Below are positions 51,315 to 60,344 of a DNA stretch of 64,000 nucleotides, one piece after another; position 1 is the first letter of the stretch; each line of letters begins with the position of its first letter. The notes beneath the pieces were generated by a model that had not been told where the DNA came from, did not search any database, and worked only from the letters and a program-made list of their open reading frames with translations. The stretch covers positions 3,596,001 to 3,660,000 of the forward strand of contig OZ244045.1 in assembly GCA_965215295.1 (NCBI GenBank), read 5' to 3'. The stretch is from HK1 sp965215295 (GTDB lineage: Bacteria; Pseudomonadota; Gammaproteobacteria; HK1). Made by a program: the position numbers and the translations under genes.

Positions 51315-52408
51315 GTGCGTCCCTCCCGCCGCGCGGAGTCCATCGGCAGCAGGATGCTGAACGTCGTGGCGCCCGGCCGGCTGGCGCACTCGATGATCCC
51401 TCCGTGTTCGTAGACGAGCGATTGCGCGATCGACAGCCCGAGCCCGGCGCCTCCGTCGCGGCCCGACACCAGGGGATAGAACATGCTGTCGACGAGGTCG
51501 TCGGGGATGCCGGGACCGTTGTCGGCGACCTCGATCCGGCACACGAGCCGGTGGTGCCTGACTCCGATGCTGACGCGGCGCTGGACGCGGGTCCGGAGCA
51601 CGATGCGGCCGCCTTCGCCCAGCGCGTGCACCGCGTTGCGCGCGATGTTCAGCATCGCCTGGATCAGGAGCTCGGGGTCCGCCGCCAGCTCCGGGATGCT
51701 GGGGTCGTAGTCGCGCTCCACCACGATGCTCGCCGGCGTCTCCGCGCTGACGAGGGCGCGTACCCGTTCGGTGACTTCATGGACGTTCACCGGCCCCATG
51801 CGCGGCGGGTGCCGGAGGCCGACCATCCGGTCGACGAGGTTCGTGAGCCGATCGGCCTCGCGGATGATGACCCCCGTGTACTCGCGCAGCGCCGCGTTCG
51901 ACAGCTCGCTCTGGAGCAGTTGCGCCGCGCCCCGCAGTCCGCCGAGCGGGTTCTTGATCTCGTGGCCGAGCCGCCGCACCAGGTCCCGGGCGTAGGCGGC
52001 CTGGGTGAGCAGCCGCTCTTCGCGGGTGATCTGGTTGCGGCGGTCGAGCTGCACCAGCTCGACGAGGATGTCCGGTACGCGCCGGTTCGCGGCAATGGGG
52101 GTCAGGGTGCAGTCGACGACCCGGGTCCGGCCGGTGTCGAGGGTGATCGGGAGGGCGCGCTCGGTCAGCGGGGCCGCGGTGTCGAGCACGCGCTCGATGG
52201 CGTCGAACAGCTCGCCCGCGGCGACGAGCTCCGAGAGCGGCGCGCGGTGCGCGGCCTGCATGCTGGTGTCGAGCAACGCCTCGGCGGCCGAGTTCATCCG
52301 CTCGATCACCGAGCCCCGTCCGAGCACCAGCACCGCGGTGGTCAGATGGTCGATCAGCCCGGGGACGGGCGGCGGGAGGTCCGTCTCGCGAACGGACTTC
52401 GAAGGCAT
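51311..52408 (-). CDS. ntrB: nitrogen regulation sensor histidine kinase NtrB
   Basis: This 365-residue soluble kinase phosphorylates NtrC under control of PII. It has an N-terminal PAS domain (about 15-125), the phospho-acceptor His in RLGHEIKNPLGGLRGAAQLL, an N box in NIARNAVHALGEG, and G boxes DNGPGIP and GGAGLGLSIAQ. It follows glnA after 143 bases containing a strong hairpin and is coupled to ntrC. The gene order glnA-ntrB-ntrC is that of gammaproteobacteria. Confidence 0.95.
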   Translation of the reverse strand: MPSKSVRETDLPPPVPGLIDHLTTAVLVLGRGSVIERMNSAAEALLDTSMQAAHRAPLSELVAAGELFDAIERVLDTAAPLTERALPITLDTGRTRVVDCTLTPIAANRRVPDILVELVQLDRRNQITREERLLTQAAYARDLVRRLGHEIKNPLGGLRGAAQLLQSELSNAALREYTGVIIREADRLTNLVDRMVGLRHPPRMGPVNVHEVTERVRALVSAETPASIVVERDYDPSIPELAADPELLIQAMLNIARNAVHALGEGGRIVLRTRVQRRVSIGVRHHRLVCRIEVADNGPGIPDDLVDSMFYPLVSGRDGGAGLGLSIAQSLVYEHGGIIECASRPGATTFSILLPMDSARREGRT

Positions 52409-52480
52409 GGGGAGGATTCGAGTCGGGTCCGGAACGCGGGCGCGAGCCGGTTCCGGACCGGGCGGTGAGGGCGCCCGGCT

Positions 52481-52519
52481 CGACGCCGGCCGGCGGGGGG
52501 GTGCGGCCGGCCGGCGTCG
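52481..52519 (-). terminator. GC-rich hairpin between glnA and ntrB
   Basis: Perfect 13-bp arms CGACGCCGGCCGG and CCGGCCGGCGTCG enclose a 13-base loop. The hairpin lies 33 bases after the glnA stop. There is no T run, so full intrinsic termination is doubtful, but attenuation between an abundant glnA message and ntrBC would match the known logic of this operon. Confidence 0.7.
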
Positions 52520-52551
52520 GGTCTGTCCGGAGCTGTCGGGCTTCGGAACCG

Positions 52552-53958
52552 TCAAAGGCTGTAGTACATGTCGAACTCGACCGGATGGGTGGTCATCAGG
52601 AAGCGGGTCGACTCCTCCTCCTTGAGCTCGATGTACGCGTCGATGAAGTCGTCGCTGAACACCCCGCCCGCCTTGAGGAAGTCGCGATCCCCGTCGAGCG
52701 CCTCCAGGGCCTGTTCGAGCGTGTTGCACACGGTCCTGATGTCGGCCTCTTCCTCGGGCGGCAGATCGTAGAGGTCCTTGTCCATCGGCGCGCCGGGATC
52801 GATCCGGTTCTGGATCCCGTCGAGCCCGGCGAGCAGCATCGCCGAGAACATCAGGTACGGGTTTCCGCTCGAATCCGGGAACCGCACCTCGATGCGGCGG
52901 CCCGCCGCGCCGCTGTGCGGGATCCGCACCGAAGCGGAACGGTTGCGTCCCGAGTACGCGAGCAGGGTCGGGGCTTCGAATCCTTTCACCAGGCGCTTGT
53001 AGCTGTTGGTGCCGGCGTTCGTGAACGCGTTGAGGGCGCGGGCATGCTTGAAGATGCCGCCGATGTACCAGAGCGCCTCCTGCGAGAGGCCGGCGTACTT
53101 GTTGCCGCCGAAGAGGTTCTTGCCCTCCTTCTGCAGTGACTGGTGGCAGTGCATGCCGCTGCCGTTGTCGCCGACGAGGGGCTTGGGCATGAACGTCGCG
53201 GTCTTGCCGTAGGCATGGGCCACGTTGTGCACGCAGTACTTGAGGATCTGGAGCTCGTCGGCCTTGCGGACGAGGCTCGCGAAGAGGGTGCCGATCTCGC
53301 ACTGTCCGGCGGTGGCGACTTCGTGGTGGTGGACCTCGACGGTGAGCCCCATCTCCTCCATCGCGAGGCACATCGCGCCGCGCAGGTCGGAGAGCGAGTC
53401 GACCGGGGGCACCGGGAAGTAGCCGCCCTTCACCCCGGGGCGATGACCGATGTTCCCGTCTTCGAACTCCAGGTCCTTGCTCCAGTCGGCTTCCTCGGAG
53501 CGGATGCGGTAGGAGGCGCCCGCCATGTCGTCGTTCCAGGTCACTGAGTCGAAGACGAAGAACTCGGGCTCGGGGCCGAAGAACACGTCGTCGGCGATCC
53601 CGGTCGACTGCATGTAGGCCATCGCGCGCCCGGCGAGCGAGCGGGAGCACCGCTCGTAGCCGGTCATCGTCAGCGGATCGAGCACGTCGCATCGCAGGAT
53701 CAGGGTCGCCTCGTCGGAGAACGGATCGAGGACGGCGGTGGCGGGCTCGGGCATGAGCACCATGTCCGATTCCTGGATGCCCTTCCACCCGGCGATGGAC
53801 GAGCCGTCGAACATCTTGCCGTCTTCGAAGAACGCCTCGTCCACGATCTTCGCGGGGACGCTGACGTGCTGCTCCTTTCCCCGGGTGTCGGTGAAACGGA
53901 GGTCGACGAACTTCACCTCTTTCTCAGCAAGCGTTTTCAATACGTCTTCAGCGGACAT
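52552..53958 (-). CDS. glnA: glutamine synthetase type I
   Basis: This 468-residue enzyme makes glutamine from glutamate, ammonia and ATP. Characteristic parts are FDGSSIAGWKGIQESDM near residue 50, GPEPEFFVFD, KPLVGDNGSGMHCHQSL and RIPHSGA-like RIPHSGAAGRR. The adenylylation-site tyrosine lies in LYDLPPEEEADI near residue 398, so the enzyme can be switched by GlnE. The ATG at 53958 follows AGGAGA. A sigma-54 promoter lies upstream and ntrBC downstream. Confidence 0.97.
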   Translation of the reverse strand: MSAEDVLKTLAEKEVKFVDLRFTDTRGKEQHVSVPAKIVDEAFFEDGKMFDGSSIAGWKGIQESDMVLMPEPATAVLDPFSDEATLILRCDVLDPLTMTGYERCSRSLAGRAMAYMQSTGIADDVFFGPEPEFFVFDSVTWNDDMAGASYRIRSEEADWSKDLEFEDGNIGHRPGVKGGYFPVPPVDSLSDLRGAMCLAMEEMGLTVEVHHHEVATAGQCEIGTLFASLVRKADELQILKYCVHNVAHAYGKTATFMPKPLVGDNGSGMHCHQSLQKEGKNLFGGNKYAGLSQEALWYIGGIFKHARALNAFTNAGTNSYKRLVKGFEAPTLLAYSGRNRSASVRIPHSGAAGRRIEVRFPDSSGNPYLMFSAMLLAGLDGIQNRIDPGAPMDKDLYDLPPEEEADIRTVCNTLEQALEALDGDRDFLKAGGVFSDDFIDAYIELKEEESTRFLMTTHPVEFDMYYSL

Positions 53959-54028
53959 TTCCGAGGATCTCCTGTCATTGGTCAGGACTGCGGTTTCGCC
54001 GTCGCGAACGGTCGGACAGGTTCGCGTC

Positions 54029-54045
54029 AGCAGATTGCGTGCCAG
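54029..54045 (-). promoter_or_regulatory. sigma-54 promoter of glnA
   Basis: On the minus strand the sequence CTGGCACGCAATCTGCT matches the sigma-54 consensus TGGCACG-N4-TTGC with one change. The GG (-24) and GC (-12) pairs have the required ten bases between them. The -12 element lies about 70 bases before the glnA start. NtrC sites are expected further up, in 54050-54280; I did not find a convincing pair, only a half-match near 54235. Confidence 0.78.
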
Positions 54046-54280
54046 TCACGTGGCTTCGAGGGCCGGGCCCGGCCCGTGCCGCGTTCTCCTTCACCTCGCG
54101 CGCTCGTCCGGCATCCGGAACCGCTGCGGATCACGATGTCCGGGCCGCGGCCCGGTCCCCGCACCGGTCCTTGGCGCGGAGCGCGCGTCCGGAGGGCGTG
54201 GCATCGGCCTCCCGTTTCCCGTCGGCGGCCGGTGCACCGAAACAATGCGCCATTTCGGGAGAGCGATCCACAATAGCGCA

Positions 54281-55477
54281 TCAGCCGAACAGGATCCGCA
54301 CCTCGCTCACGTCCGGATCCTCCCTCGTCGCCTGCTCGAAACGCTGCCGGATCGGCCCCGGGGCGTCGCGGTCGAACGCAAGCTCCAGGGGCAGCTCGAT
54401 CTCGACCAGGATGCGGCCATTGAGGTAGTGCAGCGTGATCCGGCGGATCGATCCGGCCTCCGGCACGTCGGCCCAGGCCGCCCGCAGCCTGGCCTCGACC
54501 TCGCCACGCAGGCCGAGGTGACGCCCTCGGGCGACCTCCTCGTCGTCCTCCGGGTCGATGTGGACCGTCACGTCCTCGATCTCGTCGAACCTCCGGATGA
54601 GCTCGGCGCGGGCGGTCTCGCTGATCTGGTGTCCCTCGGACACGCTGAGCTTCGGGTCGTCGAGCAGGATGTGCACGTCCACGAGGGACTTCGGTCCCAT
54701 CTGGCGGGTGCGCAGCATGTGCAGGTCGCGCACCCCGTCGATCTCCATCAGCGCCGCGCGGATCGACTCGACCCGCTCCGGTTCGAGCCCCGTGTCGATC
54801 AGCTCCTCCACGCTCCGGCGTGCGAGGCGGTAGCCCATTCTCCCGATCATCCAGGCCACCACCACGGCGGCGACCGCGTCGAGGTAGTCGAGTCCGAGCA
54901 TCGTGCCGCCGACCCCGACGATGACCACGACCGACGACGCCGCGTCGCTGCGCGAGTGCCACGCGTTCGCCTCCAGGAGCCTGGAGCGGATGCGCCGCGC
55001 GGCGCGCATGGTGTAGTGGTAGACGCCTTCCTTGGACCCGACCGAGACCGCCGCGATGGCCATCGCCCACCACGTCGGAACCAGGATGTCCTCGGGGTGC
55101 AGCAGCCTCCGGACCGAATCGAACGCGATCCCGACGCCGACGAGGATCAGCACGACGCCGAGGGCGACGGTGGCGGCGGTCTCGATGCGCTCGTGCCCAT
55201 AGGGGTGGTCGGCGTCGGGCTGCGCGCGCGCGTGCCGGGCCGCGAACAGGACGAAGGTGTCGGTGGCGAGATCCGACAACGAGTGCACGCCGTCAGCGAC
55301 CAGCGCCTGCGAATGCGCGACGAGGCCGCCGCCGATCTTCGCGAGCGCCAGGACCAGGTCGAGCGCCGCGCCGACGAGGGTGACCCGGCGGGTGATCGCG
55401 TAGCGATCGGGCGCCGCGTCGCGCGCCTGTGCGGTCCGCTCCCGTCCCGGGTCCGCCGGCTCAGGCGATTCGGCCAT
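54281..55477 (-). CDS. cation diffusion facilitator (CDF) metal transporter
   Basis: This 398-residue CDF-family efflux protein exports Zn, Fe, Mn or a similar metal in exchange for protons. There are about six membrane segments from residue 30 on. Metal-site residues are in VADGVHSLSDLATD and AWHSRSDAASS, the usual pair of HxxxD sites. A cytoplasmic domain follows at about 235-310, and an additional C-terminal segment of about 80 residues (KLHYLNGRILVEIEL-like, here ITLHYLNGRILVEIEL) resembles a second such domain, longer than FieF. The start at 55477 overlaps the end of the TusA-like gene by 17 bases. Confidence 0.87.
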   Translation of the reverse strand: MAESPEPADPGRERTAQARDAAPDRYAITRRVTLVGAALDLVLALAKIGGGLVAHSQALVADGVHSLSDLATDTFVLFAARHARAQPDADHPYGHERIETAATVALGVVLILVGVGIAFDSVRRLLHPEDILVPTWWAMAIAAVSVGSKEGVYHYTMRAARRIRSRLLEANAWHSRSDAASSVVVIVGVGGTMLGLDYLDAVAAVVVAWMIGRMGYRLARRSVEELIDTGLEPERVESIRAALMEIDGVRDLHMLRTRQMGPKSLVDVHILLDDPKLSVSEGHQISETARAELIRRFDEIEDVTVHIDPEDDEEVARGRHLGLRGEVEARLRAAWADVPEAGSIRRITLHYLNGRILVEIELPLELAFDRDAPGPIRQRFEQATREDPDVSEVRILFG

Positions 55478-55721
55478 CGCCGTCGCCCGGTCCCGCCCGG
55501 ATCGCGATCCGGATCTCGTCCGCGCCGGCGTCCTCGACGGTCTCGAGCACTTCATGGCCGTGCACGCGGCACCACGCCGGCACGTCGCTCATCGCGCCCG
55601 GGTCCGTGCACCGCACCTCGATCTCCTCGCCCGGCCCGAGCGACTCCATTGCGTCCTGCACGCGGATCACCGGCATGGGACAGAGGAGGTTCCGTGCATC
55701 CAGGATGCGTCGTTGCGTCAT
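55461..55721 (-). CDS. TusA/SirA family sulfur carrier
   Basis: This 86-residue TusA-family protein carries a persulfide on the Cys of the CPxP motif, here LLCPMPVIRV at residues 13-22. Members feed tRNA thiolation, sulfur oxidation or molybdenum cofactor pathways. It lies 38 bases after the PP-loop gene and overlaps the CDF gene. The pairing suggests the two act in the same sulfur-transfer step. Confidence 0.88.
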   Translation of the reverse strand: MTQRRILDARNLLCPMPVIRVQDAMESLGPGEEIEVRCTDPGAMSDVPAWCRVHGHEVLETVEDAGADEIRIAIRAGPGDGDGRIA

Positions 55722-55759
55722 TGGCGTCCGGGGCGGCGAGACGGGTGGCCTGTCGGGCC

Positions 55760-56812
55760 TCAAACATACCAGGACGGCGGGATCTCGTTGGGGTGCAGCG
55801 GCGCGACCTCCACGGTGCGGCTCTCCCCGCCGGGCTCGACGATCTCGACCTCGACCCTTCCGGCGTCGCGTCCCTGGCTGAAGCGGGCCGTCATGCGCGC
55901 GGCGAGGAGCAGGTCCTCCTCGCCGCCGGCGCCGTCGATCAGCGTCAACGGGCCCTGGTGGCTCACCGTGCGCAGGTGCGTGAACCGCTTCCGATAGCCG
56001 CTCAGGTAGCGGTTCTCGCCTTCTTCGCGTCCGACGATGACCTTGAAGTGCGGGCGCGGGCGGATGTGCCGGCCGACCTTGAGCAGCATGATGTCGTCGA
56101 GGTCGTAGTCGCGCCGGCCCCGGCTCCGCCACAGATCGGCGAGCTTCGATGCGTACTGGCGGTTGGTGAGGAAGCAGCAGCCGCCGGCCGGCTGGGCGTA
56201 GTCGGTGAAGCCGAACCGGTCGGCGAGCGCCATCTGGGGCTTGCGGGAACGGCCGTGGAAGTCGTGGAGCCGCTCCCGGTCGACCCAGCCTTCGCGTTCG
56301 GGCAGGGTGGGTTCGAGCCGCTTCGCGCAGAGCGGCCGCAGGAGCCGGTCCCCCGCCCCCGACTCCCGGGCCACCACCGGCATGGTGTCGCGCCGCTGCG
56401 ACTTGGGCCGCTGCCCCACCACCTCCCCGGTGATGATGAAGTCGAAGCCGCGTTCGCGCCTCCACTCGTCCGCGCGCCCGACCATGAAGCTCTTGCAGTC
56501 GAGGCACGGGTTGAGGTTCGCGCCGTACCCGTGCTTCGGATTGAGCACGATGGGCTTGTACTCCTCCACCACGTCGACGAAGTGCAGCCTGATGCCGAGC
56601 TGCTCCGCCACCCACAGCGCGTTGTTGCGCCTGGGCCGGGCCCGGTCCTGCCGGCGGATGGCGTGGGTGTGGCCCTCGACGCAGAAGCCGGTGAAGAAGT
56701 TGAGTCCTTCGACCCGCACCCCCTGCTCCAGCACCACCTTTGCCGCGAGCATGGAGTCGAGCCCGCCGGAGATGAGGGCAACCGCCGTCGGCGCGTTTCG
56801 TGGCTGGTCCAT
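55760..56812 (-). CDS. PP-loop ATPase, tRNA thiolation type (MnmA/ThiI-related)
   Basis: This 350-residue PP-loop protein has ALISGGLDSMLAAKV at residues 12-26, which activates a substrate with ATP. Conserved cysteines appear in NPCLDCKSFM and AGGCCFLTNRQ, the pattern of thiouridine-forming enzymes related to MnmA and ThiI. A C-terminal segment with RHIRPRPHFKVIVGREEGEN is similar to that of the family annotated as tRNA 2-thiouridylase-like in many proteobacteria. The TusA-like carrier next door supports sulfur transfer. The modified base is not known. Confidence 0.8.
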   Translation of the reverse strand: MDQPRNAPTAVALISGGLDSMLAAKVVLEQGVRVEGLNFFTGFCVEGHTHAIRRQDRARPRRNNALWVAEQLGIRLHFVDVVEEYKPIVLNPKHGYGANLNPCLDCKSFMVGRADEWRRERGFDFIITGEVVGQRPKSQRRDTMPVVARESGAGDRLLRPLCAKRLEPTLPEREGWVDRERLHDFHGRSRKPQMALADRFGFTDYAQPAGGCCFLTNRQYASKLADLWRSRGRRDYDLDDIMLLKVGRHIRPRPHFKVIVGREEGENRYLSGYRKRFTHLRTVSHQGPLTLIDGAGGEEDLLLAARMTARFSQGRDAGRVEVEIVEPGGESRTVEVAPLHPNEIPPSWYV

Positions 56813-57012
56813 GCCCGGATCTTACGCCGGAGCGGAGCCGCCGGCAGCACCCGCCGCCGGGCTCCGGCCGATCCCGGCGCCTGCGGCCCCGGCCGTCATG
56901 CGCGCGAATGCACCGTACCGGGATTTCCGGCGCGTTTCAGGCGCAATCGCGCGCCCGGGCTGCGTTGATGCCGGCGCCAACCCCCCCCATCCCGAGGAGT
57001 TGAATCCATCCA

Positions 57013-58284
57013 TCAACCCTCGAACGGAGCGTCCGGCAGCATCGACTCTCCGGCGAACAGGTCGCGTACCCGCTCGCGCCGCCGCACCACATGGTAGCGG
57101 TCGCCATCGACCATGACCTCCGCGGCACGGGGGCGCGTGTTGTAGTTCGAGCTCATCACGAACGCGTAGGCGCCCGCCGACCGCACCGCGAGCAGATCGC
57201 CGGGTTCGAGCACCAGAGGGCGGGCACGCGCGAGGAAGTCCCCCGACTCGCAGACCGGTCCGACGATCTCGTACGGTTGCGGAACGCCCTCGCGCGGCGT
57301 CACCGCCACGACGCCGTGCCAGGCGTCGTAGAGGGCGGGGCGAATCAGGTCGTTCATGGCCGCGTCGAGCACCGCGAAGCGTTTCTCGCCGTTGCGCTTC
57401 AGGTACTCGACCCGGGTGAGCAGCACGCCCGCATTGCCCACGATGGAGCGGCCCGGCTCCAGCACCAGCACGAGGCCGCGTCCCGCGAGCCGATCGGCAA
57501 CCGCACCGGCGAGCTTCCCGGGCGGCGGCGGCGACTCGTCCCGATAGCGGATGCCGAGCCCGCCGCCGAGGTTGAGGTGCGCGAGGCGCACCCCGTCCCG
57601 CGCGAGGGCGTCGACGAGCGCGAGCAGGCGGTCCAGGGCGTCGAGGAAGGGTGAGAGGCTCGCGAGCTGCGAGCCGATGTGGCAGTCGATCCCGCGCACT
57701 TCGAGCGATGGGCTCGCGGCGGCCCGGGCGTACAGCCCCGGCGCATCGTCGGCCGGGACCCCGAACTTGTTCTCGTGCAGCCCGGTGGTGACGTACGGAT
57801 GGGTCTGCGCGTCGATGTCCGGATTGACCCGCAGCGATACCGGCGCCGGGCGCCCCGCCGCCGCGGCGACGGCGGCGAGCCGATCGAGCTCCTGGGCCGA
57901 TTCCACGTTGAAGCATCCGACTCCGGCCTCCAGTGCCGCCGCCATCTCGTCGGTGCGCTTGCCGACCCCGGAGAAGACGATGCGCCCCGCCGGCACTCCG
58001 GCCGCGAGCACGCGTTCCAGCTCGCCCCCCGACACGATGTCGAAGCCGGCGCCGAGGCGTCCGAGCACGTCGATGACCGCGAGGTTGGAGTTGGCCTTGA
58101 CCGCGTAGCAGACCTGGTGCGGGATGCCGGCGAGCGCGTGGTCGTACTCCAGCCAGGCCTGCTCGATCGCGGCCCGGGAGTAGACGAAGCAGGGGGTCCC
58201 CACGTCGCGGGCGATGCGCTCGAGCGCCACGCCTTCAACCGTGGATTCGCCACACGGCAACATGCTGGTGCGCGGCGGGTGCAT
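57013..58284 (-). CDS. lysA: diaminopimelate decarboxylase
   Basis: This 423-residue PLP enzyme converts meso-diaminopimelate to lysine. The PLP lysine lies in VCYAVKANSNLAV near residue 63. Other motifs are FDIVSGGELERV, GGGLGIRYRDE, EPGRSIVGNAG and the C-terminal CESGDFLARAR with the catalytic Cys, then SAGAYAFVMSSNYNTRPR. It is immediately downstream of the lipoprotein gene lptM, the arrangement seen in enterics and many gammaproteobacteria. dapF, which usually follows, is not present. Confidence 0.95.
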   Translation of the reverse strand: MHPPRTSMLPCGESTVEGVALERIARDVGTPCFVYSRAAIEQAWLEYDHALAGIPHQVCYAVKANSNLAVIDVLGRLGAGFDIVSGGELERVLAAGVPAGRIVFSGVGKRTDEMAAALEAGVGCFNVESAQELDRLAAVAAAAGRPAPVSLRVNPDIDAQTHPYVTTGLHENKFGVPADDAPGLYARAAASPSLEVRGIDCHIGSQLASLSPFLDALDRLLALVDALARDGVRLAHLNLGGGLGIRYRDESPPPPGKLAGAVADRLAGRGLVLVLEPGRSIVGNAGVLLTRVEYLKRNGEKRFAVLDAAMNDLIRPALYDAWHGVVAVTPREGVPQPYEIVGPVCESGDFLARARPLVLEPGDLLAVRSAGAYAFVMSSNYNTRPRAAEVMVDGDRYHVVRRRERVRDLFAGESMLPDAPFEG

Positions 58285-58316
58285 CGGGGGGTGAGGGGGA
58301 GGAGGACCGGGAAGCG

Positions 58317-58541
58317 TCAGGCGATGCGCTCACCCGATCCCGGAGGCGCCGCGCTCGTCTGGTCGCTTTCGCGCTCCTCGTCGGACTCCTCGTCGTCCTC
58401 CGGCGGATGGTACAGCGGCCCCTTCTTCCCGCAACCCGCAACGAGTACCACCCACGGCAACGCGGCCGCGAGGCGCAGTGCCTTCCGGCGTCCCGGGCAC
58501 CCGATTCGATCGGACCGGGCGGAGGAGCGGGTCTGGCGCAT
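58317..58541 (-). CDS. lptM: small LPS-assembly-associated lipoprotein LptM (YifL)
   Basis: This 74-residue lipoprotein is of the LptM (formerly YifL) type, which helps mature the LptD outer-membrane protein. The lipobox VAGC ends at C37 and is followed by the signature GKKGPLYHP. The tail is acidic and Pro rich. A start nearer the signal might be used because the 20 residues ahead are Arg rich. The position before lysA supports the call. Confidence 0.9.
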   Translation of the reverse strand: MRQTRSSARSDRIGCPGRRKALRLAAALPWVVLVAGCGKKGPLYHPPEDDEESDEERESDQTSAAPPGSGERIA

Positions 58542-58693
58542 GGCCGGAGTATAAACCTCCGTCGATGCACGACGCAGCGCGCCCTTGCGGTCATGCTCGC
58601 GGGTCCGTGGCCGTCCTCCTGGTCTCCCCCGGGTGCGGGCGCCGCGTCTCCGGAGGGCCTTCCGCGAGGCCCGGCGGCAGGGGGGAATGGCGC

Positions 58694-59950
58694 CTATCGG
58701 AGCTCGGGACTCCGCGCCGAGCCGGAGATGCGCAGCCGCAGCAGGTTGAGCACGCTGATCACCGCGTATTCGCGCACGCGGCGGCGATCCCCGGGCAGGC
58801 GCACCCGCAGCGCCTCGGCGCCTTCACCGTGCGCGAGTCCGAGAAACACGGTGCCGGGCGGATGTCCTTCCTGCTCCGCGGGTCCGGCGACGCCGGTGGT
58901 GGCAATCCCGATGTCCGCACCGAGGCGCTCCCGCACCCCGAGCGCCATCGCCTTCGCGGCGTCGGTCGAGACCACCGGTCCCTTCGGCACGCCGAGGAGA
59001 TCGAACTTCACCTCGCTCGCATACGACACCACCGCGCCGCGGAAGACGTCGCTCGCGCCGGGTACCGCGGTGAGCCTCGCGCCCACCATGCCTCCGGTGA
59101 CGGACTCGGCCACCGCGAGGGAAAGCCCCCGCGCGCGCAGCAGATCGAGGACCACCGACTCCATCGTCCGCTCGTCGGTGGCGAAGATCGCGTCGCCGAC
59201 GATCGCGCGTACGTTCGCCTCCTCCGCCGCGATGAGCGTTTCCGCCGCCGCCGGGTCCTCCGCCTTCGCGGTGATGCGGATCTTCAGGCCCTCGATGCCG
59301 CTCGCCTGGAAGGCGATGGTCGGGTTGCCGGTGCGGTCGAGCGCCTCGATCCTGTCCGCCAGCAGCTCCGCGAGCCGCGATTCGCTCTCGCCCCAGCTCT
59401 TGAGCACGCGGCTCCTGATGACCGCGCTCACCCCGGCGCGGCGCTGAAGGTCGGGGAGGATCGTCTCCTCCATCATCTCGCGCATCTCGAACGGCACCCC
59501 CGGTACCGCGTAGATCACCCGGTCCCCGACCGGACAGACGAGTCCCGGGGCGGTGCCCGGCATCTGCGGAATGAACGAGGCGCCGGCCGGACAGTCCGCC
59601 TGGCGCAGGTTGTTCTCGGTGAACCGGCGCCCGCGCGCCTCGAAACCGCGGCGGATCCTGTCCCCCATCGCGTGGTCGCGAACGAGCGCCACACCCATCA
59701 CTTCGGCGATCGCCTCGCGGGTGATGTCGTCCTGCGTCGGCCCCAGGCCCCCGCACAGGACGACCGCATCGCTGCGCGAGAGAGCGTGCCGGATCGTGTC
59801 CGCGATCCGCGCCTGGTTGTCCCCGACCTTGACCTGGAAGTGCGAGTCGATCCCGGCCAGCGCGAGCCGCTCGCCCATCCACGACGAGTTGGTGTCGACG
59901 GTCTGGCCGAGCAGCAGCTCGGTCCCCACCGCGACGATCTCGCAACGCAT
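58694..59950 (-). CDS. cinA: CinA family nicotinamide-nucleotide amidohydrolase
   Basis: This 418-residue CinA has an N-terminal MoeA/MogA-like domain (MRCEIVAVGTELLLGQTVD, then LCGGLGPTQDDITREA) and a C-terminal PncC deamidase domain (LAVAESVTGGMVGARLT, FRGAVVSYASEVKFDLLGV, ATTGVAGPAEQEGHPPGTVF). It salvages or cleans up nicotinamide mononucleotide in the NAD cycle. Length and motif order are normal. The region ahead of it holds the 16-bp tandem array. Confidence 0.94.
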   Translation of the reverse strand: MRCEIVAVGTELLLGQTVDTNSSWMGERLALAGIDSHFQVKVGDNQARIADTIRHALSRSDAVVLCGGLGPTQDDITREAIAEVMGVALVRDHAMGDRIRRGFEARGRRFTENNLRQADCPAGASFIPQMPGTAPGLVCPVGDRVIYAVPGVPFEMREMMEETILPDLQRRAGVSAVIRSRVLKSWGESESRLAELLADRIEALDRTGNPTIAFQASGIEGLKIRITAKAEDPAAAETLIAAEEANVRAIVGDAIFATDERTMESVVLDLLRARGLSLAVAESVTGGMVGARLTAVPGASDVFRGAVVSYASEVKFDLLGVPKGPVVSTDAAKAMALGVRERLGADIGIATTGVAGPAEQEGHPPGTVFLGLAHGEGAEALRVRLPGDRRRVREYAVISVLNLLRLRISGSARSPELR

Positions 59951-59994
59951 CCCCGCGCACTCCCGTGACGGCCGCCCATGCGGCGGTGCGCAAT

Positions 59995-60185
59995 GCTACA
60001 TCGCCCGGGGCCGTGCATCGCCCGGAACCGTGCATCGCCCGGAACCGTGCATCGCCCGGAGCCGTGCATCGCCCGGGGCCGTGCATCGCCCGGGGCCGTG
60101 CATCGCCCGGGGCCGTGCATCACCCGGAGCCGTACATCACCCGGAGTCGTACATCGCCCGGGCCGTACATCGCCCGGAGCCGTTC
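59995..60185. repeat. 16-bp tandem repeat array, about 11 copies
   Basis: The unit CCGTGCATCGCCCGGA, with A/G changes, is repeated about eleven times between the divergent cinA and FAD-oxidase genes. Later copies carry TACATC or CACCCG variants. Because 16 is not a multiple of three, all reading frames cycle, so the long frame across it is not a gene. The remaining 160 bases of the gap contain nothing recognisable. Confidence 0.93.
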
Positions 60186-60344
60186 AATGTGCTACAGGAG
60201 CGCCGGGAGTCGAACCGGGACATCGTGATGGTCGCGGCAAGGTTGCAGGGCAGGACGGTCCCCGGCATGGCCCGCGTCGTGTGCGTCCCGGGCGATGTGC
60301 CCGCGGAGGCGGCCGGCCGGCGCGCTGGTCGCCGGTGAGACGTG

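Noticed and set aside
59978..60341. Open frame through the 16-bp repeats upstream of the FAD oxidase
   Set aside because: It arises from frame cycling of a 16-base unit, giving repetitive Cys-Ile-Ala-Arg text; no homologue is expected.
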